From Liolophura sinensis (Eukaryota; Mollusca; Polyplacophora; Chitonida; Chitonidae): a stretch of 64,000 nt of DNA. Below the pieces are notes generated by a model. The model saw only the letters and a program-made list of their open reading frames with translations. It was not told the DNA's origin and did no database searches. Each line of letters begins with the position of its first letter. Positions within the stretch are counted from its first letter, which is position 1. Both the position numbers and the translations under genes were made by a program. The stretch spans positions 9,357,338 to 9,421,337 of the forward strand of contig NC_088302.1 of assembly GCF_032854445.1 (NCBI RefSeq). Direction: 5' to 3'. Positions 1-12,800 of the stretch are shown piece after piece.

Positions 1-235
1 ACATCTTTGTAGCAAATTACCTTACTGTACATGATGCCTGATTCAATATGGAGTAAAACACATCACATCAGACAAGTGTTAGGGAAACTGCCAAAGATTC
101 TTATAGATGTTGAGTGTTGTTACTCATTATAAATTCTTTTGGACCATGGTATTTGCTCTATTTTGTAGGGTTTCTTTCTTCTAGTTTTAAAATTTAGAGA
201 TGGGTTATATCAGCACACTGCAGATCAAAATGATC

Positions 236-457
236 TACAATTATAATTCTTCAACCTTTCACATGTTTGCGAGGTGTTTATTGAAGCATATTCTGAGGGC
301 ATTAGTCTGTGTAGACTGATAAAATTATACTTTTTGTGAAGCCCTGAAATTGGCCAATCCAAACCATGGGGCTTTGTCTCCAAAATCAAATTAAAAATGT
401 GCATAAATGACACTAAAAGTTGCTCTTTCATATTTGAAGAGGTTGAGGAATTAGTCT
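236..457 (+). mobile_element. MITE-like element, type B copy 1
   Basis: About 220 bp bounded by inverted termini: taattcttcaacctttcaca on the left and, on the right, the complement of taattcctcaacctcttcaa. A second copy with the same interior (tatactttttgtgaagccctg, then agttgctctttcatat) lies at 38411-38622. It has no coding capacity. Confidence 0.65.
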
Positions 458-2545
458 ATGTGATATTTGTGAAATTTGAATGTAAATTAACGATGTACGT
501 ACACTGTAAATTGGTCTTCCTCACAATAATTTTGTCAGTGTATGTCAGTCAAAATATGGTTAAACACCATGTTGATTTGGAGAATATTACAGATATTTGT
601 GTTACTTAAATCGTGGTAATTTGACCTGTACCATGCAGTCACACAGATATATATTCGTCTGTATACTACATGGAATCTTTCAAAGAAGTACATGTATAGC
701 TTAGCTCTGAGATCGGTTAGCCATGTTCCCAGCTTAGCTGCCACATTGTTTGCTCTGAGATCAGTTAGCCATGTTCACAGCTTATCTTCCACATTAACCG
801 CTCTGAACCGTTACATTCACTAACCTGGAACTCGGTCCTGTCACCTGTGCTGTCTCCAGAGGGCCAGCACTGAACACCACAAAAAGATGTGTCCCATGAT
901 CTGAGAGCTATTCTGAATTCATATCACCTCATTATGTGAGAATAATAAAGACCATAACATCACCAATAGCGCATTCAAATCATGTGATTCTGTTGCTAGG
1001 GTGAACTCAGTTGCTCTTCCCAAAATTAAGATCAACTTTTTACACAATACAACTGATTATAGTTCATTTCTGTTCATTATGAACAAACAGATTTAAGTTA
1101 AAACTCCTAAACAATTTGTCAATCACCCTGCATATGGTGTACATATCATTGGTTTCATCGAAATCATTCCAAGAGTTGATCTTTTTGCGTATGATACTGA
1201 GTGCAGCCTACTCCAGTTGAAAATGGCGGTTAGCGAAGTTTGGCTTGCTGCTGATATAACACATACATTTGTGTTAATTGTGATGTTATGGTCTTTATTA
1301 TTCACGAATAACTAGGTGATATGAAGTAAGAATTACTGAAGGATTACAGAAAACATGTTTTTGTATCATAGAGCTTTGACATATTGAGGACAGCATGTTC
1401 CAGGGAAGTGAATGGAAGAGTGAATGAATTTGTGAACGCTATGCTGGGAATAATGAAACATATCTCAGATCTAATGTATAGCTGTGTCTTAAGTATCCAA
1501 GCATTGCTCAGGCAGGGCAATGTTTGAGTCTCAGTTTTTTGTAATCTATAATTAAAACAACATTCTTCAATAAAAAAAAAACAGGAAAACACTCGGCTAA
1601 AATTTATCACACATGTAGATTTATTTGGCCACAAATGTTTAATGTAAACTGATAATACATGTGCATGTGTGTACATTTAGCTGCATCTACAGTATAATTT
1701 GTGTTTCCCTGGTAACAACATTTATGCATGTATCTAGAGCTAATCTCCCAGTTTGCTTTTGCATGATGTACGGAAGTGTAGTGTTCTTATATCATTATGC
1801 ATACTCACCCATCCTACAGTTGTTTGTATGCTTATAGTTCTTTTGATGAATTTTCATTTGTTTTTTCTTTAATTATGAATAATTTTTCTTTAAGTGTATT
1901 TATCACATAAAGTAATAATATAAGATATATCGGGTGGGCGTAAGAAAATGCGCCATAATTTGATGCTGCATTGCTCCATTATCCTTTGTTCAAACCCTTT
2001 CGAACTTAAGACATTCAGATGGCATGATTTTGTTAGTATACTGACCAGTTTTCAAGGTCATAGCTTGAGTAGTCCGTACACAGGGTTAAAGTGCAGCAGC
2101 CTCAATAACGCAAGTTCCGGTGACCCACATTGCATCACCTGTCAGGTGTCACGAGTAGAGCTGTGCTGCACCTATGTGACATGCATCAATCAAGTGTCAT
2201 GTGGAAAAATTGTCTGGCTCTAGTGTCAGAGAAACCCTTCTGCCAGATAGGCACAAGTTTTGCTGAATCAAGATGATTTTCTCTGCAGCGGACAAGGAAT
2301 TGATCACCTTTTCAAGTAAACCAAGGTAGAACATAATTTTGAAATGTCCGGAACATGCGTTTTTGACTCTATTTTGATTTTGGTCCCATGAACCGAAATC
2401 TTAAAGGATGAAATTGAAATTTAGTCTGTATACTAAGGACGTAATAGCTTTTGAGTGTGTAAATTTTTAGAAGCTGATGTAAGAGGGTTTTGGAGACATT
2501 TAGTGTCCAATACAGCCCATTTTTTTTATGCCCAACTGATATATA

Positions 2546-2772
2546 CTGTAAATCTTCAGCCTTTTCAATTACTAAAGCACTTTCTTCAGGGGAATTTGTG
2601 CATGTAATTACATATATTATGAAAATGACACCAAAAATGATTTGTTTGTGTCGATAAAGATGCAAGCATCATAAAACCCTGCAGATTATTTCTCTGAAAC
2701 CCACTGTTCTCTTGGAATGTTTCAAAATATTGGTTGCAGTGTTGGTTGAAAAGCTTGAAGAATTGCCGCATA
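2546..2772 (+). mobile_element. MITE-like element, type A copy 1
   Basis: Inverted termini aaatcttcagccttttcaat and gttgaaaagcttgaagaatt flank about 185 bp. The interior (taaagatgcaagc-tcataaaac-ctgca-attatttctct) recurs at 22868-23078. Confidence 0.65.
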
Positions 2773-3704
2773 CGAAGAATTATACAGTTCTATATTAAAT
2801 CAACATTCATTTGGCGTTGTTAATCCTTTAACCTTCTCTTGGAGCTGCTTCCATTGTTCTCAGGGTCTTGGTCTCAGGCTGTGTTACATGAAGTTTGAAG
2901 GAGACCGCTTGTCACATCAGTATGATTTGTCAAAGGTCATTGGTTTGCTCCGGGCACTCCGGTTTCCTGCACCAACAGCATAATGGCCAAATTGTATAAA
3001 TGGAAGACAGGGCAGTTTACGGGTTGATGTCTTTTGTTGGTAAAGGTAAAAAATGTGGGCACTGCACCATGTGATTTGTCAAAAATGTTAGGCTACTTTT
3101 GCTAAACTTGACAGTAATACCTATCAACTGTCTTGCCATGTTCCAGAGGTACATAAGACACTTCTTTCCTCCAGGAACATCTTGAGTTGTCAAACACTCA
3201 GCTCTACAGTTTTCTCAATTGTTCATCAACTCTGAATAACTTTTTGAGAATTCCAGATGCCCATTTATAGTAAATGTAATCAAAAATATAGTTGTCTGTC
3301 ATGTCCATCAGATCACATGGTACATGAGGACTTCTCTTACCTTCAGCGATAAAAGAGTTCAAACTCGAGACTTCCCTATTCTTGAGTATGGCTAGGTATA
3401 GAACAGCATCATCAATAGGATTGGAAATGAGGATAAGAATAAGTAACTGATTTATGGTGACCTTTTATAGTTGGACAACCAATAAACCATTGATTGTTTG
3501 TTGATGATTATGCTGGCTGTATTTATGCTTATATTTTTCTTCACATTTTATTTATCCAATTGTATATATACATGTACACTGTGTCTGCTTTTTCCTGTAT
3601 CACTGTAGAAGGCTAGAGGGAACAATCAGCTTTTTAAATTTAAGAATAGTTCCCTCGTTTAAATAGTCAGTTAAGTTAAGTTGGTTTTACCTCTCTGTCC
3701 CCAG

Positions 3705-3810
3705 GGGATCGTGTAATCTTTGCAGAGAGTCCCTCAGCCCCAGGGATCCCAGTGGTCTACAGGACCCCTGAGGAGAGGGCGTCCAACCCAGACAGACTAA
3801 ACCTTGACAG
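3705..3810 (+). CDS. LRRC49: LRRC49 exon a (first recognised)
   Basis: Acceptor tgtccccag precedes the exon and donor gtatgt follows it. Two bases complete a split codon, then the frame reads DRVIFAESPSAPG and ends ...PDRLNLDR with two bases over. This is the divergent segment just before the first leucine-rich repeat. The initiating exon is not in a place I could identify. Confidence 0.85.
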
Positions 3811-6800
3811 GTATGTGCTGTTAACTTCTCACTGTTTAATGTTAGACATGAAATTTCATCCATGATTCAGTCACTCGTTTTGCCTGTTTCCAAGAGTTTT
3901 ATTGATCTTTCTGAGTGTTTTTGGAATGGGAGATTATTTCCTCCTTATTATAATATCTGCTCATAAATTCCTTTTTTTTTTTGAATGTTAAGGTCTGTGA
4001 GGACAATTTTTTTATCATATACATATCAATGTTACATATGTACATGTATGTGTGTTGTCAAAAGCTGTGGTCACATCCAACTAGTTTTGAAAACACTTTT
4101 GGAACAGCCCTTAAATTTAGATTGTTACATGTACATTTCACAGGTTTCCTCCAGCCATATAATTGAATAAAGCATTCAGCAACAATCATTCAGCAACAAT
4201 CATTCAAATGAAATCAGTGTATCAGATCTAGATTGAATGAGATGAGAAAATGAAGTGAGTCTGATGTGAATCATTGTATAAATAAACTGGCCTCTACACC
4301 TATATATAATTCATATGTTTTGTGCACTCTATTTACTTATTTATTAATTTATTAGTTAATTAATTTATTTATTTATTATTTCCTCCACCAACAGGTATAT
4401 AACCCATTCACAGGAGAGTTAACAATAATGAACGGTTATAAAACAAAATATTGCACACATAAACTTTTATATACAGACAAAGTGACAAATCCTTTTGATA
4501 AAAGAGAAAAGATTACATGTACATGTACATATCAGACCCCTCGTTAACTCAAACTAGTAGGGCGCTGCGCCCCGCCCATCTGAAAACAGTGCCCTTTTTG
4601 GAAACTATAAAATGTGCCCCGCCCCTATTAATCGCCGCCTCTTGGCCCATTGCCTAATGTTCTTATCAGTTTTCTGCCGTCAGTTGGATTTGCAAGAGTA
4701 ATCCTATCAGATCCTTCGCCGCCTGTTTGTCATTCAGTGCTGTTACTGGTGTGTGTTCCTAGTAGGAATGCCAGACACGATTCGACACGTTGGTAGAAGC
4801 TATCAGTGGACGTATTTTACCAGTGGGTATTTAGGCTGTCACAGACACTTTTTCCAGCCCATGTCGTGAGATTTATCATCAAGTATATTTACTTTTCGGT
4901 CGTAAGCACGGCAAAAACTTTTTCACGGTTTTCAAGTCATCAGTAATTACATACATGTACATCAGTTGATATGAACATTTTCACTGGATGAGAGTTAGTA
5001 TCAATCAGTACATTTGGTAGGAAAAGAAATATTTTACCCGTAAACTATATCAGATGGGCCAAAAATTCATAAAGACAAACTCCTACGAAAGACTATACAA
5101 TTAAAGTAATAATCCTTCATCACAAACAAGAAAACGCGAACAACAGAATTTGCTAACCGAAAGTTTTAAAGGAAATTGCTGACTGGATGAACTATTTGCA
5201 CGGTAAGTTCAGAGCCTCATTTTCATTTCCTGTCTTCCTATGGCTAACGATGAGTTTGTTGATGTTTAAAGTTTTGAATGTGATATATAAAATATAATAC
5301 ATGGGGCTTCACGATGGACTTTTCTTTTCTTTTTGTGTGTGTTTCCACCCCTATATTGAATGGGGGGTCGACACCTAGTTTAACCTTTTTTATCAACATT
5401 ACTGTTTTAACTAAACAAAATCAAAAGTTACTTAGCAGAGTAAATTGTGTGGAATGATATATAGTTTTATTTAAAATACACATAATATCTTCACAGCCAT
5501 GAATGACTATCATGTTACATTCTCTAGATTTAAATCATATTACGTTTATCTAGAGGATACCTGTATCTTGTAGGACCACTATTGTTAACACATGTGGATG
5601 GGGCCTATTATTGTGTGTGTGTAAATGTGGCTGAGACCAAATAAAAAATGTACTTTATTAAATATACAATTCCATATCCATAATTATTGGCATATATACT
5701 ATGCCAATAATTTGTGTACTGACCGCCATCATATATGTGGAATATTCTTCAGTACGGGGTAAAACATCAATCAAATACATAAAATATTAAATGAAAATAA
5801 CTTATGTTTAATTTTTTTTTATTTTTTTTTTTTTTACAGAAAGCGAATGAATATTCTTGGATTCAGAAGACACGGTACCACTTTATTCCCAGGTTAAAGC
5901 TCGGTCATTGGCAGTATCTGATGACAGAGGACTCACTCTATTCCCGTTGAAGAATATACTGAAATGGATGACAGCACCGTTTCATTATTTCATAGCTCAA
6001 ATAATGAAACACATGGAAGTTTGGAACGGAGAGAAGAAGTGGTTTATTCGTCTGATGAAGATGAAGAGCCATTTCCGTATCCCAAACTCAGTGGGAAACA
6101 TCGATATGGTGTGAAAGCGATTCGTAAATTAAATTTTCCATGTGATTTGATAAAGAAAGAAACATTTTCCAACAACACCAGAGAGAGTGTGCTGTATTGC
6201 AACTTGTGTATTTCAGGTGCATGTGCCAAGATGAAGTTATACAACACCTTTAGAGTGAGCAGCACAGAAGGGAAGTTACATTGGACAGTAATCAAAAGGG
6301 CCTTGGAAAGCAGGCAGACAAACACACTATTCAGCAAAATAAATGTCTTTGCTGTGGTGGGAATCATTGGATACAATGCCATGGAAGCCAGAGGGCTTGA
6401 TCCAAGTGCTGTCTCTAGTATGACATTGGATTATGCCTCTCAATTTGTCTGGTGTATTTAAGAACAGGAGCTCTTTTACAGGGTGAAATATGACCTTTAG
6501 ATACCCAGTGCTGCGCCTTCCAAACTGCAGGTAGATGGTTTGATGTCCCCTGATTCGATTCCGATTAGTTCAAACGAAAGAAAAATGGTGGAATTTGGTG
6601 ATCAAACATCAGAAAATTACGTTCACTGCTGGCATCTGAGTCTTCACTATGTATACAAAACAGAGAACAGAGAACAATCACTGTATATTTTATACTTTTA
6701 CAGTTAAGTTTGAGATGATTCCATGTCCAAGTGTGGCTTGCAACTCCAATAACACAAGGCAGAATACTGTAAAGTTACATACATGGCCCAAAAATGCCAC

Positions 6801-9800
6801 AGATTGAGAAAGTATGGACCAGATCTCATTAAAAACGCCCTTTGATTTATGGTGAACTGGATTGTAGTTGTGTGAGCCATACCTTCTGAAAGAAAAAGGT
6901 TGAAGGACGAACCTTATAATACCCCTCCCCCCCCCCTTCCCCAGACAAACCCAAAAGAGAAGACGTCCAAATTGTTGCTTTCGCTTGTCCAGTATCTAGT
7001 ACAACTCTGGTCGCCTATCTTTCAAAATACTGTTTAACTTATATGATTTCTGGGGTGCTAATTAAAAGGTGTACACGTATGGGTAATTATAGATAAAGTC
7101 ATATGATGGTTTCTGGAAAAAGCACACAGTGGGTAGGCCTAATGCATTGATACAGCAATGCTTGCAGGGCTTGCCAATACATAGTGCCAGCAGGTCTTAG
7201 CCACATAACGTCACCCGGCCAGGGCTCTCTGGTCGACATGATAGGCAGAAGGTCCAACTTTAATGGGTTTTTTTTTTTAAATGAAATGAGTTGACGCAGG
7301 ATTTTTTTAAATGCAGTTTACAGACTCACATAGCATAAATATTGTGTCTATGGAACATTTAGTGTGAACGTTAAGTCGTTGGGGATCTCCTTTAATAAGT
7401 ATGTTTTGCTATAACCGTCTCCTAGCCTTAATTAGCTTATAGGGATGCATTTAAAGATATACCCCAATAAGAAATTATTTTATTGATTTGTCACGTCTGT
7501 TATATGAAGCATACAATTTATCTTGATCCTGTCCTCAGTGAACTACTGTAATTTGTTTTAAACACCATCTGAAATAATGTTACTTGTAGTTTTCTATTAT
7601 TTTTATGTTTTTATTATTGCTGCATTACTTGTTGTTAAAAAAACTGCACAAATATATTTCTATGAGAACAAATACATGCTGAGGACATATCCTCTCCTGT
7701 CACTGAAACTGTTACTATACGGAAAACAATATTTCTGAAAAAAGAATAGCAGAAGCATTGATTATTGGAGCCTCCGTGGCCAAGGTGGTTAGCATGCCAG
7801 TTCAGCACAGTGACCCTCCCACCAATGCCGTACATGGGAAGGCCTGCAGCAACCTGTGGATGGTCATGGGTTTTCCCCGGACTCCTCCCAGCTTAATGCT
7901 GGTGACCATTGTATTAGTGAAATAATCTCGAGTACAGCGTTAAACACCAAATAAATAAAATTGATTGTGGGTTCATTGAAATACCCAATCTACAAATGCA
8001 GTTAAAATAACTTATTATTAATAAATATGCATGACTCACCAAAGTAATGATTTCTTTATTACACAAGTTAAATATTTATCTGATTGGTGTTAAATGCAGT
8101 GCTGAAGAATTTCACTTAATTATGATGGGAATAAGGTTCATAGGGACTGGGAATTAGCAAACAGCAATATTAGTATAATAAAGAAAACAATTTCTATATT
8201 TGTGGTGTTTTTTATTGTGGAAATGTGCCCCTTTTGGAACAACTCCACACTTCCCCTTTTTCACTGAGCTAGGGGTTTGCATGTAGATATCATTGCTTGT
8301 TCATAATAAAATGTAAATAGTATTCAGATATCCTTCATCGTAATATTAATAAAATATAAGTATAATATTTTCCAGACAAATATCCCTATCTCCCACTCCT
8401 AAATGTAGGTTTGATTATATTGAAATATACTATAGTTCGAATGAATGTGAATGTATACAGAGAATTGGTTTGTTATGCACAGTACTTTTCTTTGATGAAT
8501 TCCTGCACTCAGGAAGTGTATTCTCCCTTTTCCAGACGACGACTGACGGTGTGTCCGGTACTGGAAGGAGAAGACAACTTGAAGCTGTTGAATTACCAAC
8601 ACAACCTGATTACCCGCATACAACACCTCAGCTCATTGCGCAGACTCATCTTCCTGGATCTCTATGACAACCAGATAGAGGAGATATCAGGTCTCAATTC
8701 CCTCAAGTGTTTAAGGGTGCTCATGCTGGGCAATAACAGGTAGGTTTGTCAGAACTTGTACTGGTAATAACAATGAATAATTACATGGTATCTTGAAATA
8801 TGTATTTAAGATTCATTGCTTTCTTCTGTCTGTTTTCAGGATTAAGAAAATTGAGAACCTAGACAGTTTGTTAAAACTGGATGTATTAGATCTCCATGGT
8901 AACCAGGTAAGCTGTTTCACATTTCCATATTAGGTTTACTTCAGTACTTCACACTGAAAGCTACCATGCTGTCATGTGATGGTTTGTTCTATGTATGTCA
9001 TATGTCATCTGCATGTTTGCAGCATTTTTACACCTATATATTTATTGTGCGTAGTTTTTTTTACTTTTACTCGGTTGCCTTAATATGACTATAAGGTGAG
9101 GGCTGGCTTAATATTTCATCGTATGAAAGTTAACTTCTTTTGGTTTTCTATTTAGGGTATGTGTTAAGAAAAAACTATTTGTACAGGATTTGTGGCAGTA
9201 ATGAATATGTAAACATATTGTACAATAATGTTGAAAGACTGTTGAAAGATAAACCCTCATTCTCATGTAAAGAGAGCATCATTTGAAGGGCTTTTCCCAA
9301 TACAAACAAACATTATGGTCTACCCTTGGAATCATGTATACATATCATTCAGTGAGTAGGTCATGACTGGCCTGGCTGGTTGTAACAGAAAGTTTGGTTT
9401 AAATTCTACAAATGAAATGATGTAGATACATCTGAACTAGTTCATTAAGCCACACCAGTAGAATGAATTTGAAGGTTTGCTCAGACATATGGCTTGTAAG
9501 TGAGGCAATATTCCATGTAGAGTTGAGAAATGTGCCATGGTATGACAGTTATGAGTTATATCCCCTGACAGATCACAATGATTGAGAAGTTGAACCACTT
9601 GGCGGAACTGCGTGTGTTGAACCTGGCAGGTAATCTGATCACACATGTCAACGGTCTGACGGGCATGGACTCTCTGGCAGAGCTCAATCTGCGGAGAAAC
9701 AAAATTAAATGTGTGGTGAGTGTTAGCAAAGCTTCTTCCTGTGTGTTTTCCTCAACTTTTTGATCAGATCAAATGGTAACTTTGAAAGCATTTGTGCACA

Positions 9801-12800
9801 TTTTTTAAAATTGAGTTCAGATGACTTGAAATTTTAAATACATGTAATAGTCAAATAACATAAGTTTAAATAAATATTTTGCTAGTATGTTGTACATGTA
9901 TGTATTCAAGCAAACTGAGGTGGATTACTTTTACACTATGCAGTACAGTACACTTTACCAGCTTTTCGTCTAGGCATTTGTCAGTTACTATTGAAATGGT
10001 ATAGTTTTTTTCTCCTCAACTCATAAACCTGACTATGATGATATATAAGTGATGTATTTACTTGGTTACTATATGGTTAAACCCCCAAATATGTGTGTCT
10101 TTGCCTTGTAGACGGAAGTGGACAATCTGCCGTGCATAATGAGGCTGTTCCTCAGCTTTAATGACATTGTCAGGTGAGATTGGATGTATTGGTTACAGTC
10201 TGGACAAGACTTGAAGAAGCTATACCAGAGATTTTTGCCAAAAATTAATCAGCTCAAATCTTGCTATTATTTTGGAACAGCTCAAATAATTACTTTTGAC
10301 AAAATATCAGCCTTTTCTCTGCATGTCACAGTTCAAAATCCGTAAAAAAGTTACTAAAATGTATAAAGTCTGATGCATTGTAAGTTTTTTAAACATTACA
10401 ATCATTTTAACACTATAAACAGTACAAGTACGATATTTACTGATTGACAATAATTTGAGCTGTTTTTGGCAAATACAGAAACTTTGAGTGGATAAGCGAA
10501 TATGGATTATTTGTGTCAAAAATCTCTGGTATAGCCTTGTTAAGGCTTTTTCTTAGGTTAACTGTATAGGTGAATTTCATAAGTGTTTTATTTATTTATT
10601 TATTTGATTGGTGTTATACGCCGTAGTTTTTTTTTTTAGCAACCACATTGGTGAGAGGCTTCTGGGTCACTATGCTGTGCTAGGGTGCTAACTGACTGAG
10701 CCATAGGGGCCCCCTATAAGTGTTTTATGATGCACTAAACACAAATTTTCATTGAAATACTCAGCATGGTGATGAGGTATAAAGTGAGAGTAACTGGGCA
10801 GAGCTATGTGAAATAACCAATTCCCTCTAAATAATTGGCCAGCCTCTGGACTTTTGTGTGGTATTCAAACCAGCTGGACCAGCACAGGCCACAGTCTAGA
10901 TAACCAGTGTGTGACATACATGTATTTGTATATGACATTGTGCACAAAAAGTCTTTCACTCAGACCCCTTATTGAGTACTTGGCCCATGTTAAGAGGTGT
11001 ATAATGTAGGAGTGTTAGGATGTAAAAAATTTGACTGATAGACAGACAGATTGACCATCTACTGATGACTAACAAAGTGGCTTTGGAACAGCAATACTGC
11101 CAAATTCGCAAAACTGCTCAAGTTCAATTTCTCTGTTTTTATGTAAACATGTAGTCTATTAGTTAAAGAGTAACAAGGCAGTCTTCTCTATGAAGAACAT
11201 TCCAAAAAAATAATTTACAAAATTTTGTTAATTTAGACTCTTGTGATGGCAACAGTTAAATAAATAAGCATGCAATATATTGCAATTTTTTGATTCATTA
11301 AAATCCAAGGGACATTAAGGCAAGAAAATTCAAGTCTTAGGATTTTTGGCCAGAGGGAACAGGACTAAAAACATGTTTATTTTATGACCCATAATGCTAC
11401 TTTTACCTGAGCAACTAAATGGCAAATTGAAATCACTTTTCCAAAGCCAGAGAAAAACAGAACTAAAACTAAAAATGCCTTTGCTTCCATATTAGCTTAA
11501 CAACACACAAATTACCTTTCAAACAAATCTTCAAACAAATGTTGCATGCACGAGTCTTTACTCTGCCTGAAGAAGCCTTTGGTAGTGTAACAATTTTTCA
11601 AAGATCATCCCTGTTCCTTTGTTAAAGTGTTGTTCTCATAATTTATCACGCCAGGCCTCCGTGGCCAAGTGGTTAGCCTGCTAATGAAGAACACTGACTT
11701 GGGATCCTTTCACCATTTTGGTTGCTGTGAGTTCAAGTCCAACTCATTCTGGTTTCTTCACCAGTCGTAAGTGAGAAGGGCTGCCAGTAACCGTGAATTA
11801 TTGCAGGTTTCACTTCAATTAAATAAGTAGATAAATTCAGCCCTCAATTCATCTTTCCATCTGTATAATGCCAGGGCTTTTGACATGTTGTGATCAACTC
11901 ATACCTAACTCTTAGCACGTATACTCTCATTTGATGCTTTGTTGCTTTGTGATATCAGTATGCAGTCGGTCTGTGATAGGCCCTGTTAGTCTTGATGGAC
12001 ATTGTCCTCATACTTGTTCATTTACTTGTATCATTGTGTAATGAGTGATGCCTGAGGGGCCTCCCTGGCTGAGGGGGTTAGCACGCCAGCACAGCGCAAC
12101 CTGCGGATGGTCGATGGTTTCTGCCAGGCTCTGCCCGTTTTCCCCCCTAGCAGAACGATGGCCGCCGTTGTATAAGTGAAATATTGTTGAGTATGGAGTA
12201 AAACATGAGTCAAATAAATAAATCATTTATGTCTGTTATTTTCTTTGTGTTAGTGCTAGATCACAGATTGGATAATTAGATAAATGAATAACTATGAGTT
12301 TGGTGTTCAGATAAGAGCTTTGGTCATGTGGTCTTTTTTAATTATGCTCATAATTAAAATAGGTTTACCAAGTGTGTGGTTCCTGTGGTTAATTATGTGC
12401 AAGAGGAATTGTGTATGTTTGGGGGGGTGGGGTGGTAGGCGGGGTGACGTGGCACACATGGAACTCCACGTGGACATACCTATATATTTTTAGCTCTGGC
12501 CAGGGCACTGGTCAGAGATCTGAAGAAGCTACAGTATCCAGCAGTTAATATAAATATTACATAGTTTTCTCAATGTGTAATTGGTCTGCGGTGAATAATA
12601 CATATGTTGTGTTCTGGAAATAGACGCTTATGTTTAGTGTGAGTGTCATGCTGTATGGCTAGTACCACATGTATGTGTTGTTTGCCTGGTGCTCTGAAAA
12701 CATCAAAGCTTTTCTGAACATCAACACAGCTGCGTGTACCGTAATAGTACAATATAGTACCTAAGTTTTCAGAAGTTAAGCACCAATGAACTGTTTGTGA

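Larger units (their letters stand above)
1..3704. other. Region upstream of the first recognised LRRC49 exon
   Basis: No exon could be placed with confidence here. It contains two MITE-like copies (236-457 and 2546-2772) and AT-rich sequence. The missing N-terminal LRRC49 exons, which must end with one base over, may be hidden here or lie left of the window. Confidence 0.4.

Noticed and set aside
2869-2940. Possible upstream LRRC49 exon after ttctcag at 2863
   Set aside because: An open stretch exists (GLGLRLCYMKFEGDRL), but its donors leave phase 0 or 2, while exon a requires phase 1, and it does not resemble the LRRC49 N-terminus.
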